Part shown: positions 55,897-64,000 of the stretch, one piece after another
Numbering within the stretch: the first letter of the stretch is position 1
How the letters are laid out: every line of letters starts with the position of its first letter
Assembly (NCBI RefSeq): GCF_001544615.1
Contig: NZ_FCNV02000001.1
Coordinates: 62,001-126,000 of the forward strand
DNA: 64,000 bases
Origin: Caballeronia concitans
Lineage (GTDB): Bacteria > Pseudomonadota > Gammaproteobacteria > Burkholderiales > Burkholderiaceae
Direction of reading: 5' to 3'
The notes under the pieces: generated by a model
What the model was told of the DNA's origin: nothing
The model's database searches: none
What the model saw: only the letters and a program-made list of their open reading frames with translations
Made by a program: the position numbers and the translations under genes

Positions 55897-56427
55897 CTAC
55901 TTCGCGCCGCCGACGAACTTCTGCATGCGCTTGTTCGCTTCGCCTGCAAGTGCATCGCGAAAGCGCTGACCGAATGAGCCCGGCAACGTTTGCGCGGGTG
56001 TCGGCGTCTGATTGCCGATACCATCGGCTTCGGCGGATCCGGCGGGCATCGTATGCAGAAGCCGCACGTTGCCGGGCCCCGCACCGAGCACGAGCCACGT
56101 ATCGCCGATCTCGACGACCGCCACGCGTTCCTTGTTGCCGAGCGATGCGCCGCCCACCACCTTCACGAGACCGCTTCGCTTGCCGCCCTGAAAGCCGAAC
56201 TTGCGGGCGAGCCATGCGCAGCCGAACACGAAGCCGATCACGATGACGAGCCCGAAGAGCGTCTGCAGCACCGCGCCGAAGCCGAGCGACGGCACCGCGC
56301 TTCCCGCGCCCACGCCCGACGCGATCTGCGCCGCGTGATTCACCGCGTTCATGTCGGCGGCACGGGCGAAAAGCGGTACGGCCATAAGCGGTACGGCGGA
56401 CAACGAACCAGCGGCGAAGCGTTTCAT
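55897..56427 (-). CDS. fliO: Flagellar biosynthesis protein FliO
   Basis: Chaperone for assembly of the FliP ring. The 176-residue protein has a signal or membrane-anchor sequence at the start, then a second helix VLQTLFGLVIVIGFVFGCAW with LARKFGFQ, and the cytosolic KVVGGASLGNKERVAVVEIG with DTWLVLGAGP, the FliO family core. It overlaps fliN by ATGA and ends before a terminator. Confidence 0.93.
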   Translation of the reverse strand: MKRFAAGSLSAVPLMAVPLFARAADMNAVNHAAQIASGVGAGSAVPSLGFGAVLQTLFGLVIVIGFVFGCAWLARKFGFQGGKRSGLVKVVGGASLGNKERVAVVEIGDTWLVLGAGPGNVRLLHTMPAGSAEADGIGNQTPTPAQTLPGSFGQRFRDALAGEANKRMQKFVGGAK

Positions 56428-56858
56428 CGATTCAGCTTCCGGATACGTTCGGACGGCGTGATGATGTCCGTCAGGCGAATGCCGAACTTGTCGTTCACGA
56501 CGACCACTTCGCCCTGCGCGATGAGACAGCCGTTCACGAGCACGTCCATCGGTTCGCCGGCGAGACCGTCGAGTTCCACGACCGAGCCTTGCGCAAGCTG
56601 CAGCAGGTTGCGGATCGCGATCTTCGTGCGGCCGAGTTCCACCGTCATCTGCACGGGGATGTCGAGAATCATCTCGATGTCGTTGCGCGTCGACGGCGGC
56701 GTGGCCTTCGACAGCGGCTGGAACACGCCGGCGGATGTGGCCGGTGCTTCGTTGCCGTTTTGTTCGGCGAGCGCGGCCGCCCAGTCGTCCATGGCCATCT
56801 CGTCGTCGGTCGAAACGGTCGCGCCAGGCTGCGTGCCTTCCTGCATCAAATCACTCAT
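56424..56858 (-). CDS. fliN: Flagellar motor switch protein FliN
   Basis: C-ring subunit. The 144-residue protein has an acidic N-terminal region and a C-terminal SpoA domain: ILDIPVQMTVELGRTKIAIR, then GSVVELDGLAGEPMDVLVNG and GEVVVVNDKFGIRLTDI. Overlaps fliM by 8 bp and fliO by 4 bp. Confidence 0.97.
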   Translation of the reverse strand: MSDLMQEGTQPGATVSTDDEMAMDDWAAALAEQNGNEAPATSAGVFQPLSKATPPSTRNDIEMILDIPVQMTVELGRTKIAIRNLLQLAQGSVVELDGLAGEPMDVLVNGCLIAQGEVVVVNDKFGIRLTDIITPSERIRKLNR

Positions 56859-57849
56859 AACTACCTTCCTTCGGGGAATCGCTTGCGCTGATCATCTTCT
56901 GGACGCGCAGCGCGTATTGACCATTGAAAATTCCGTAGCCGCATTCCATCACGGGCACGCCGTCCACCTTGGCGACGACCTGCTCGGGGATATCGATCGG
57001 CAAGACATCGCCCACGCGCATGTTGAGCAGCTTTTCGAACGACGATCGAACCTCCGCGAGATCCACCGTCAACTCCACTTCCGCCGATTGCACCTGCTGC
57101 GACAGCACGCGGACCCAGCGGCGGTCCACTTCGAGCGCTTCGCCCTGAATGGGCGAGGAGAGCACGTCGCGGATCGGCTCGATCATCGAGTATGGAAAGC
57201 AGATGTGCAGCGTGCCGCCCGTCGAGCCGAATTCGATCGTGAACTGCGTGACGATGACGATCTCGTTGGGCGTCGCGACGTTCGCGAACTGCGTGTGCAT
57301 CTCGGAGCGCATGTATTCGAACTGCAGCGGGCGCACGCTGCGCCACGAGGCCGCGTAGTGCTCGAACACGAGGTTGAGCAGCTTGTGGATGATGCGCTGC
57401 TCGGTCTGCGTGAACTCGCGGCCTTCGACGCGCGTATGAAACCGCCCGTCGCCGCCGAAGAGGTTATCGACGACGAAGAACACGAGGTTCGGATCGAACA
57501 CGAAGAGCGACGTGCCGCGTAACGGCTTCACGTGGACGAGGTTCAGGTTCGTCGGGATGGGCAGATTGCGCGTGAATTCGCTGTATTTCTGCACTTTCAC
57601 GGGGCCGACGGAGATTTCCGCCGATCGCCGCATGAAGTTGAAGATGCCGACGCGCATGAGTCGCGCGAAGCGGTCGTTGATGATTTCGAGGCCGGGCATC
57701 CGGCCGCGGACGATGCGTTCCTGCGTCGCGATGTTGTAGGGACGCACACCGACGGGTTTGTTCTCGTCGGAGACCTGGTCGATTTCGCCGGTGACGCCCT
57801 TGAGGAGGGCATCGACCTCCTCTTGCGACATGAACTCTTCGTGGCCCAT
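56851..57849 (-). CDS. fliM: Flagellar motor switch protein FliM
   Basis: C-ring subunit that binds phosphorylated CheY. The 332-residue protein starts with the conserved FMSQEEVDALLKGVTGE peptide (CheY-binding region), has VVDNLFGGDGRFHTRVEGRE in the middle domain, and a C-terminal SpoA domain with VLPIDIPEQVVAKVDGVPV. It starts 37 bp after fliL and overlaps fliN by 8 bp. Confidence 0.97.
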   Translation of the reverse strand: MGHEEFMSQEEVDALLKGVTGEIDQVSDENKPVGVRPYNIATQERIVRGRMPGLEIINDRFARLMRVGIFNFMRRSAEISVGPVKVQKYSEFTRNLPIPTNLNLVHVKPLRGTSLFVFDPNLVFFVVDNLFGGDGRFHTRVEGREFTQTEQRIIHKLLNLVFEHYAASWRSVRPLQFEYMRSEMHTQFANVATPNEIVIVTQFTIEFGSTGGTLHICFPYSMIEPIRDVLSSPIQGEALEVDRRWVRVLSQQVQSAEVELTVDLAEVRSSFEKLLNMRVGDVLPIDIPEQVVAKVDGVPVMECGYGIFNGQYALRVQKMISASDSPKEGSYE

Positions 57850-57886
57850 GACTCTGTTCGTTCCTTAAAGATTGGATGTCGTGGGC

Positions 57887-58372
57887 TTACTGGACGACGA
57901 ATTCGGTGAACAGCACATCATCGACATGCACCGGATGATCGGGCGTGCTGGCGATGCTTTCGACGGCGCTGCGCAGTTCGGCGGCGAGCTTGCGTTTGCC
58001 GTCGATGGTCGCGAGGTCTTCCGGGTGCTTGGCCGAGAGGATGAGCAGCACGCGGCTGCGGATTTCGGGCATGCGTTCGGTCAGCGCGGCCTGGGCTTTC
58101 TCTTCCTTGAGCTTGAGCGTGAGACCGACGCGCAGGTAATGCATGATGCCGTCGTCGGCTTGCAGGTTGACGGTGAGCGAATCGAGCGGGAAGAACACGG
58201 GCGGCGGCGGTGCGGGCTTGCTGGCGTGGCCGGATTTTCCGAGCAGGAAGTAGGCGCCGCCGGCACCCGCGCCGAGCAGGACGATTGCGCCGATCGCGAT
58301 GATCAGGATGCGCTTGAGTTTGCCGCTTTTAGCGGGAACGATGGGTTGCTGGTTTGCGGTCGTGGTAGCCAT
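57887..58372 (-). CDS. fliL: Flagellar basal body protein FliL
   Basis: Single-pass membrane protein that supports stator activity. The 161-residue protein has a basic N-terminus, helix LIIAIGAIVLLGAGAGGAYF, a Pro-rich spacer and a periplasmic domain with FFPLDSLTVNLQADDGIMHY and a C-terminal DHPVHVDDVLFTEFVVQ, as in FliL. First gene of fliLMNO. A half copy of the repeat begins about 144 bp upstream. Confidence 0.95.
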   Translation of the reverse strand: MATTTANQQPIVPAKSGKLKRILIIAIGAIVLLGAGAGGAYFLLGKSGHASKPAPPPPVFFPLDSLTVNLQADDGIMHYLRVGLTLKLKEEKAQAALTERMPEIRSRVLLILSAKHPEDLATIDGKRKLAAELRSAVESIASTPDHPVHVDDVLFTEFVVQ

Positions 58373-58515
58373 GAATGCGTGCCTCTTTCGATAGGATGCA
58401 TTGTTCGCTATCGCGTAAGGTTGTGATGGGGGGAATAGAGGGGGGATTTGGGGCTATCTTTGGGTTTTGCACTGGAGTGCGGACGTTGGGGTTTTTCGTC
58501 CGGGGAGCTTGTTTT

Positions 58516-58666
58516 CGCGTCGGTCTATTTGCGTTGCCCCTTCCCCGGGGCGGGGGAGAGCAGCTTTCTTTGCCCAAAGCACGAAATCTCTGGCCACTCC
58601 GTAGAGGCAGATTGGCACTCAGCTTCACGCAAACTTGAATCACCTTCCGCGCCCACTGAGCGCCAC
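58516..58666 (+). repeat. Degenerate half copy of the palindromic repeat
   Basis: Starts with the outer end GTCGGTCTATTT and keeps the Cys/Gly-rich block (CCCCGGGGCGGGGG), CACTCCGTAGAG, TTGGCACTCAGCTT and GCGCCCACTGAGCGCCAC, but has lost the ACTTTCTTTGC hairpin and has no inverted partner. It stands 41 bp from copy 4 and in the same orientation as its left arm. Confidence 0.8.
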
Positions 58667-58707
58667 GTCCCTTCGGCGCGCGCGGCGGGTTTTCAATGCT
58701 TATTATT

Positions 58708-59277
58708 CGCGTCGGTCTATTAGCACGCCCCTCCCCGGGGCGGGGGTTACTTTCTTTGCTGCTGCAAAGAAAGTAACCAAAGAAAGCAGCTTTGTTGGCC
58801 CGAAGCATCGAAGGCGTGCCCACTCCGTAGACCCACGTTGGCACTCAGTTTGAAACAGCCTTGAATCACCTTCCGCGCCCACTGAGCGCCACCCCATGCG
58901 AGCCCCCGGGCCCGACAACACCATCGCGTACGACGTCTCACGCGAGAGAAAAGACTTCACGCAGCACCAGACACGCGCGTAAGCCCAATCCGCATGACTT
59001 ACCGGCGCTGGATGGCAGATTCAGTGGTGAGAGATGCAGCAACGCGGTCCGCTGCACGCCGATGGTGTTAACGAGCCAGGGGGCTCGCATGGGGTGGCGC
59101 TCGGCGGGCGCGGAAGGTGATTCAGGGCTGTGTCAAGCTGAGTGCCAACGTGGTTCTACGGAGTGCACCATCAAAACGGACTGCGGGCGAAAAAGCTGCT
59201 TTCTTTGGTTACTTTCTTTGCAGCAGCAAAGAAAGTGACCCCCGCCCCGGGGAGGGGCGAGCTAATAGACCGACACG
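58708..59277. repeat. Palindromic repeat element, copy 4 (fliL-ycgR gap)
   Basis: Complete 570-bp copy between the fliL start and the ycgR stop. The left arm is 58708 to about 58926 and the inverted right arm about 59063-59277. The core of roughly 137 nt has no evident match to the cores of copies 2 and 3. The left arm has the GGCCCGAAGCA type of variable segment and the right arm the CGCCCGCAG type. Confidence 0.9.
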
Positions 59278-59323
59278 AAAAAACGAAGAAAAGCCCGCCC
59301 CTGCAAGAAAGGGGCAAAAACCC

Positions 59324-60076
59324 TCACCTGACCAATGAACGCCGCTTCATTTCCAACTGAGTAATGAGCCGCTGGAGAGTATTCTCCGCCGACCCCGGCA
59401 TTGAAACGAACTTGAACCCGAGCGTGAACCGCCGATCGCCCTTCGGCGTAAGCGTCTCCCGGTGCGAGACCAACTTGAGATCAAGCGTCACCTTACCCGT
59501 AGCGGTGAAGTGCAATTCAGCATCCTGAATCACGACGCCCATTTCCATATCCGCGACGCGCTCGTCCATCGTGCGCAACGCCACGCCGCCCAGCGACAGA
59601 TCGTGCACCTCGAAGCGGAACCGGTCGCCATCCGCCAGCGAACCGCTGCAAATATAAGGATCCAGCACCGGCGCCTCGACGCGGAAATACTCGCGACGCT
59701 GCATGTAATACAACACCGGCGGAAAGTCCGCCTCGAACGCCGGCCGGCCATCGAACAGGGTCTCGCGCGCCATGCCCGTCGTGAACTCCACGCGAACCCC
59801 CTCCGGCGCCGCATGAAAAACGAGCTTCTGCGCACGCAGCACATCGCGATTCTGCTCCGCCACGCCGCCCCAGTCGAACGTGAATCGATGCGACGTCACA
59901 TCGACATCCAGCAGCCGCGTCACGATCTGCCCGTCGCCATATTGCGCCGTCAGAAAATCCCCGCGATTCGCCAGATTGCGCAGCGATACGCCGATCTCCA
60001 GCGGATTCCGACGCCCGAAATCCACTTCGTGGTCGATCTCGTCATCGGCAAAGTCATGCTTGTGATTGGTATTCAT
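59324..60076 (-). CDS. ycgR: Flagellar brake protein YcgR (PilZ domain)
   Basis: Binds c-di-GMP and slows the motor by contact with FliG/MotA. The 250-residue protein has an N-terminal YcgR domain (NPLEIGVSLRNLANRGDFLT onward) and a C-terminal PilZ domain with the c-di-GMP motifs RREYFRVE (RxxxR) and DLSLGGVAL (DxSxxG). ATG 60076 gives the usual length; an upstream extension covers the promoter. A sigma-28 promoter match lies about 96 bp upstream. Separate from flgJ by a gap of 227 bp. Confidence 0.93.
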   Translation of the reverse strand: MNTNHKHDFADDEIDHEVDFGRRNPLEIGVSLRNLANRGDFLTAQYGDGQIVTRLLDVDVTSHRFTFDWGGVAEQNRDVLRAQKLVFHAAPEGVRVEFTTGMARETLFDGRPAFEADFPPVLYYMQRREYFRVEAPVLDPYICSGSLADGDRFRFEVHDLSLGGVALRTMDERVADMEMGVVIQDAELHFTATGKVTLDLKLVSHRETLTPKGDRRFTLGFKFVSMPGSAENTLQRLITQLEMKRRSLVR

Positions 60077-60171
60077 GGTGCTGGCCGTGTTCAATTTGCC
60101 CTCGCATCGCCGGTCTTTTTTACGCCGCTCAGCGAACCGGACCCCGTCGATCCGGTACTGTCGTCCACGAG

Positions 60172-60198
60172 TTAGCGGCATGCCTCATGAAAAGTTTA
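60172..60198 (-). promoter_or_regulatory. Sigma-28 (FliA) promoter of ycgR
   Basis: On the minus strand TAAACTTT, an 11-nt spacer and GCCGCTAA differ from the FliA consensus at one base in each box. Expected start is about 60165, giving a leader of roughly 90 nt for ycgR. Confidence 0.75.
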
Positions 60199-60303
60199 GG
60201 GGCCGTCGCGAAATTTCTGTGTGGCGCGCCGTCCCCATCGACGTAAAACGTTTGCACCCTCCGGACGCCCCGCAAGTGCCTCGCGAGTGGCCGCCGCGCT
60301 GCG

Positions 60304-61362
60304 TCAAACGATCTGCTTCATGATCGAGATGAGCTTCTTCGCGTACTGCGGATCCGTCGCGTAGCCCGCCTTCTGCATGCCGTGCGCGAAGCCCGCGACG
60401 TCGCGCGACGCTTCCACCACCGGCGCATAGCGCGGATTGCTCTTGATGAAGCTCGCGTAATCGGTCAGCGCATCTTCGTATGAATCGTAGGCGCGGAAGC
60501 GCTCCACCACCTTCTTCGGCTGGCCGTTCACGTATTCCGTCGTCACCGCGTTGACCGTCTTGCCGGTCCAGCTGCTCGTCGCCTTGATGCCGAAAATGTT
60601 GTGGCTCGTCTGGCCGTTCGCCTGCTTGATCTCGCGTTTGCCCCAGCCCGATTCCAGCGCCGCCTGACCGATGATGAAGCGCGCCGGAATGCCCGTCGCC
60701 GCGCTCGCCGCCTGCGCGGGCGCCGCGAGCCGCTCGACGAACGCATTCACCTTGTCCGAACCGTTGCCGTGCGCGGGCGGCTCCAGCGAGCTGGCCGCCG
60801 AATAACCGCGGCCATCGCCGAGCGAAGCGCCGTTCTTGTTCGCCTGCGCCGCCGCATAGGCTTTCGCCATCGCGTTCATCGCGGCGATGTTGCCCGCGTT
60901 CGATTCGATATCGCCGCCGCCGCCCGACATGCCGCCGAGCGCCTGCATCGCGTTCATCGACTTTTCGCCGCCCGCGCCACCCATGATGTTCGCGTCGGCC
61001 TTGCCGCCGGCGTTGCGCATCAGTTGCTTCAACATCATGTCCGCCACGCCGATGCCCTTCGACGACATCTGCTGCGACAACTGCTGGTCGAGCATCGCCG
61101 TGAACGACTTCGAATCGTTCGATTCGAACGGACTGTCGGACGGCGTCGCGTCGCGCATGCTCTTCAGCATCATCTGCGTGAAGACGGCGTCGAACTGCTG
61201 CGCGGCGGCCTTGAGACCTTGCTGCGGATTCGCGCCGGCCTGCGCACGCAGCGCATCAAAGCCCTGCGTGTCGAGCGCGAACCGGTTCGAGAGATTCGAC
61301 AGTCCGCTCGTATCGGTCGATGCCAGCGGCGTGCTGGCGATACCGTTCGTATTCGAGTTCAT
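60304..61362 (-). CDS. flgJ: Peptidoglycan hydrolase / rod-capping protein FlgJ
   Basis: Dual-domain rod assembly protein. The 352-residue protein has an N-terminal rod-cap domain (AAQQFDAVFTQMMLKSMRDA), a Gly/Ala-rich linker, and a C-terminal glucosaminidase-type hydrolase with IGQAALESGWGKREIKQANG (catalytic Glu), NIFGIKATSSWTGK and FRAYDSYEDALTDYASFI. The two-domain form is usual in beta- and gamma-proteobacteria. Last gene of the flg run here, 12 bp after flgI. Confidence 0.95.
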   Translation of the reverse strand: MNSNTNGIASTPLASTDTSGLSNLSNRFALDTQGFDALRAQAGANPQQGLKAAAQQFDAVFTQMMLKSMRDATPSDSPFESNDSKSFTAMLDQQLSQQMSSKGIGVADMMLKQLMRNAGGKADANIMGGAGGEKSMNAMQALGGMSGGGGDIESNAGNIAAMNAMAKAYAAAQANKNGASLGDGRGYSAASSLEPPAHGNGSDKVNAFVERLAAPAQAASAATGIPARFIIGQAALESGWGKREIKQANGQTSHNIFGIKATSSWTGKTVNAVTTEYVNGQPKKVVERFRAYDSYEDALTDYASFIKSNPRYAPVVEASRDVAGFAHGMQKAGYATDPQYAKKLISIMKQIV

Positions 61363-61374
61363 GTGCCGCCCCCG

Positions 61375-62502
61375 TTAGATGATTTCGAGGTCGGCGCGCA
61401 GCGCGCCAGCCGCCTTCATCGATTGAAGGATCGAAATCAGGTCCGCGGGCGTCGCGCCGAGCGCGTTCAGCCCCTTCACGACATCCGCGAGATTCGCGCC
61501 CGCCGACAGCATCTTGAGCGCGCCGCTATCCTGCTTGAGCTGAATCTGCGACTGCTTCGCCGCGACCGTCTGCCCGTTGGAAAGCGCGTTCGGCTGGCTC
61601 ACCGCCGTCTGCGTGTTGATGACCACCGACAGGTTGCCGTGCGCCACCGCGCAGTTCTGCAGCGTGACCATCTGATTCATCACGATGGACCCGGTGCGCG
61701 CGTTGAGAATCACCTTCGCGGCGGCCTGCGCCGGACGCACATCGATGTTCTGCAACTGCGCCATGAACGACACCTGCTCGGCGGCGTCCGTCGGCGCGCG
61801 AAGCTGGATCGTGCGGCCATCGAGCGCGAGCGCCGTGCCCATGCCGAACTGGTTGTTCACCGCCGCGACCACGCGCTGCGTCGTGTCGAAGTCCATCTCG
61901 CGCATTTCCATCTGCATGACGCCGCCTTGCTGCTGGAGCGCCGTCGGGACCGCGCGCTCGACGATCGCGCCGCCGGAAATGCGGCCCACCGCGAGCTGGT
62001 TGACCTGCACCTTGCTGCCGTTCGCGCTCGCGCCCGCGCCGCCGACGACGAGGTTGCCCTGCGCCATCGCGTAGACCTGGCCGTCCGCGCCCTTCAGCGG
62101 CGACATGAGCAGCGTGCCGCCGCGCAGACTCTTCGCGTTACCGAGCGACGAAACAGTCACGTCGATCGCTTCGCCGGGACGCGAGAACGGCGGCAGCGTC
62201 GCCGTCACCATCACGGCGGCGACGTTCTTCAACTGCATGTTTTGCGTCGTCGCCGGATTCACGGTGATGCCCAGGTTGCCGAGCATGTTCGTGAGCGACT
62301 GCGTGGTGAACGGCGTCTGCATGGTCTGGTCGCCGGTGCCGTCGAGACCCACGACGAGGCCGTAGCCGATCAGCGGGTTGTCGCGCACGCCCTGGAACGA
62401 GACGAGATCCTTGAGACGTTCGGCGTGCGCATGCTGCGCGGCGCCGATGGCGACCAGCGCGGCCGCGAGCGAGAACGAAACGAAACGTTGGAGCGGAGTC
62501 AT
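61375..62502 (-). CDS. flgI: Flagellar P-ring protein FlgI
   Basis: Periplasmic ring around the rod. The 375-residue protein has a signal peptide ending AAQHAHA, then [32 protein letters not shown] and, at the C-terminus, [24 protein letters not shown]-type ending. ATG 62502 gives the signal peptide at the N-terminus; a longer frame upstream runs into flgH. It is 2 bp after the flgH stop. Confidence 0.97.
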   Translation of the reverse strand: MTPLQRFVSFSLAAALVAIGAAQHAHAERLKDLVSFQGVRDNPLIGYGLVVGLDGTGDQTMQTPFTTQSLTNMLGNLGITVNPATTQNMQLKNVAAVMVTATLPPFSRPGEAIDVTVSSLGNAKSLRGGTLLMSPLKGADGQVYAMAQGNLVVGGAGASANGSKVQVNQLAVGRISGGAIVERAVPTALQQQGGVMQMEMREMDFDTTQRVVAAVNNQFGMGTALALDGRTIQLRAPTDAAEQVSFMAQLQNIDVRPAQAAAKVILNARTGSIVMNQMVTLQNCAVAHGNLSVVINTQTAVSQPNALSNGQTVAAKQSQIQLKQDSGALKMLSAGANLADVVKGLNALGATPADLISILQSMKAAGALRADLEII

Positions 62503-62504
62503 GA

Positions 62505-63188
62505 TCAGAACGGCGCGACGTTGAGGAAGAAGCGTTGGAGCCAGCCCATGTTCTCCGCTTCGTCGATATAGCCCTTCGCCGAATATTCGATCTTCGCGTC
62601 GGCGATTTGCGTGGAGTACACGGTGTTGCTGCCCGAGATGGTCGTCGGATTGACGACGCCCGAGAAGCGCACGAATTCGTTGCCCTGGTTGATGAGCATC
62701 TGCTTCTCGCCGCTCACCATCAGGTTCCCGTTCGGCAGCACTTCGGTGACGGTCACGGTCAGCGTGCCGCTGAACGTGTTGGCCGCGCTCGCGCCGCCCG
62801 CCGCCGTGAACTTGTTCGCGCCGGTCGCCGAGAGATTCGTGTTGTTGAAGAGACCGCCGAAGATGCCGGGCGTCGTCGGCACCGCGAACGAGCCGGAGCC
62901 GCCGCGGTTGGTGTTCGCCGCCGACGACTTCGTCGCGTTGACGTTTTCGGAAATCACGATCGTCAGGATGTCGCCGACATTGCGCGGCCGCTGGTCTTCG
63001 AAAAGCGGCCGGCCCGCGTAGCCCGCGTTGTAGATCGCGCCGGGCGAGCGCGTGCCGGAAGGCGGCTGCGGCGGACGCGCGGTCATCGGCTGCTGGATGA
63101 TCGGCTCTTTCGGCACGAGGCCGCATGCGGCCAGCGCGGAAAACAGCGCCGCCGTCGAGGCACGCGCGAGGAGGTGTTTAAGCGACAT
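62505..63188 (-). CDS. flgH: Flagellar L-ring protein FlgH (lipoprotein)
   Basis: Outer-membrane ring. The 227-residue protein has a signal peptide with lipobox LAAC (Cys22), [40 protein letters not shown] and the C-terminal [20 protein letters not shown], all typical of FlgH. It is 76 bp after flgG and 2 bp before flgI. Confidence 0.97.
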   Translation of the reverse strand: MSLKHLLARASTAALFSALAACGLVPKEPIIQQPMTARPPQPPSGTRSPGAIYNAGYAGRPLFEDQRPRNVGDILTIVISENVNATKSSAANTNRGGSGSFAVPTTPGIFGGLFNNTNLSATGANKFTAAGGASAANTFSGTLTVTVTEVLPNGNLMVSGEKQMLINQGNEFVRFSGVVNPTTISGSNTVYSTQIADAKIEYSAKGYIDEAENMGWLQRFFLNVAPF

Positions 63189-63264
63189 CTTGATAACTCG
63201 TTTGATGCGAAATGTAGCGCTAGTGTGACGCCATCCTCGCGAATTCCATCCGTCGAATAGAGGG

Positions 63265-64000
63265 TTAAACCTGCATTTGCGAGAGCGTCTGCAGCATCTG
63301 GTCGGACGTCGTCACGGCCTTGCTGTTGATTTCGTACGCGCGCTGCGTCTGGATCATGTTGACGAGTTCCTGCACCACGTTCACGTTCGACGCTTCCACG
63401 TAGCCTTGCTGTAGCGAGCCCGCGCCGTTCAGTCCCGGCTGCGACACGTTCGGCGCGCCCGAGCTGCCCGTCTCGGAGAACAGGTTTTCGCCGCGCGCTT
63501 CGAGACCGGCCGGGTTGATGAACGTCGCGAGCTGAATGGCGCCGACGTTCGTGGCGGCCGTCGTGCCCGGCTGCGTGATCGATACCGTGCCGTCCGAGCC
63601 GATGGTGATCGACGTCGCGTTCTGCGGAATGGTGATCGCCGGATTCAGCTGGTAGCCGCTCGACGTCACGAGCTGGCCTTGCGCGTTGGTCTGGAAGGAG
63701 CCGTCGCGCGTGTAGGCGGTGGTGCCGTCGGGCATCGTCACCTGAAAGAAGCCTTGACCGTTGATGGCGACGTCCTTCGAATTGCCCGTCTGCTGCAGAT
63801 TGCCCTGCGTGTAGAGGCGCTCGGTCGCGACTTGCTGCACGCCGGTGCCGAGCTGAATGCCCGAGGCGAGTTCGGTTTGCTGCGTCGAGTTCGCGCCCGG
63901 CTGGCGGGTCGTCTGATACAGCAGGTCCTCGAACACCGCGCGCGAACCCTTGAAGCCGTTGGTGGCCACGTTCGCGAGGTTGTTCGAGATCACGTCCATC
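63265..64000 (-). CDS. flgG: Flagellar distal rod protein FlgG (5' end outside the window)
   Basis: The window covers the last 245 codons or so. [20 protein letters not shown] is the internal rod-protein motif, usually starting near residue 19 of FlgG, so the Met at 63999 is not the true start and roughly 18 residues are missing. The C-terminal end with [20 protein letters not shown] and [16 protein letters not shown] is diagnostic. Followed by flgH, flgI, flgJ. Confidence 0.95.
   Translation of the reverse strand, partial: MDVISNNLANVATNGFKGSRAVFEDLLYQTTRQPGANSTQQTELASGIQLGTGVQQVATERLYTQGNLQQTGNSKDVAINGQGFFQVTMPDGTTAYTRDGSFQTNAQGQLVTSSGYQLNPAITIPQNATSITIGSDGTVSITQPGTTAATNVGAIQLATFINPAGLEARGENLFSETGSSGAPNVSQPGLNGAGSLQQGYVEASNVNVVQELVNMIQTQRAYEINSKAVTTSDQMLQTLSQMQV

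Noticed and set aside
63999-63999. Met at 63999 as the flgG start
   Set aside because: The [17 protein letters not shown] motif is internal in FlgG; the true start lies outside the window.
1-64000. CRISPR arrays, tRNA or rRNA genes
   Set aside because: No short regularly spaced direct repeats and no tRNA-like cloverleaf with CCA-adjacent T-loop block was seen in the gaps; the only repeated DNA is the long inverted-repeat family and small hairpins.

Overview
The window is GC-rich, densely coded chromosomal DNA from a motile beta-proteobacterium of the Burkholderiaceae, most like Burkholderia, Paraburkholderia or Caballeronia. The evidence is the flagellar cluster organisation, the pxpBCA-DUF969-DUF979 cluster, the ahcY-metF unit with a SAH riboswitch, and the protein sequences themselves. 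No rRNA, tRNA, CRISPR array, prophage or transposase gene was found.

Layout. 1-587: truncated copy of a long palindromic intergenic repeat. 588-6146: slt, NDUFA9-like, gst and cca on the minus strand, with a 5-formyl-THF cyclo-ligase divergent from slt. 6157-11145: MarR-type regulator divergent from 5-oxoprolinase genes pxpB, pxpC, pxpA and two membrane proteins (DUF969, DUF979) that may import 5-oxoproline. 11502-22653: exopolysaccharide cluster (initiating phosphoglycosyltransferase, Wza-like export lipoprotein, tyrosine phosphatase, tyrosine autokinase, one GT4 enzyme, pyruvyl transferase, flippase, Wzy-like polymerase, convergent secreted glycoside hydrolase). 22718-29642: dipeptide ABC transporter dppABCDF ending in a TraB/GumN gene. 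29915-32840: methyl-cycle unit ahcY, a small membrane protein, metF, preceded by a SAH riboswitch. 32918-35174: cidA/lrgB pair and divergent LysR regulator. 35249-39033: DUF937/OmpA-domain protein and an AidB-like acyl-CoA dehydrogenase.

39058-64000: flagellar genes. fliS, fliT, a second FliK-like gene and a stand-alone FlhB C-terminal domain gene run on the minus strand behind a sigma-28 promoter. fliE diverges from fliFGHIJK. flgKL follow behind another sigma-28-like promoter. fliLMNOPQR, ycgR and flgJ, flgI, flgH, flgG (partial) run on the minus strand.

The least explained feature is a family of about 550-bp inverted-repeat elements: a truncated copy at 1-557, full copies at 49286-49837, 53236-53790 and 58708-59277, and a half copy at 58516-58666. 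Each has two arms of about 220 bp in opposite orientation around a core of roughly 110-140 bp. Two copies share core sequence in opposite orientation, so the whole element seems to be the unit that spreads. All lie in intergenic gaps, mostly between flagellar transcription units.
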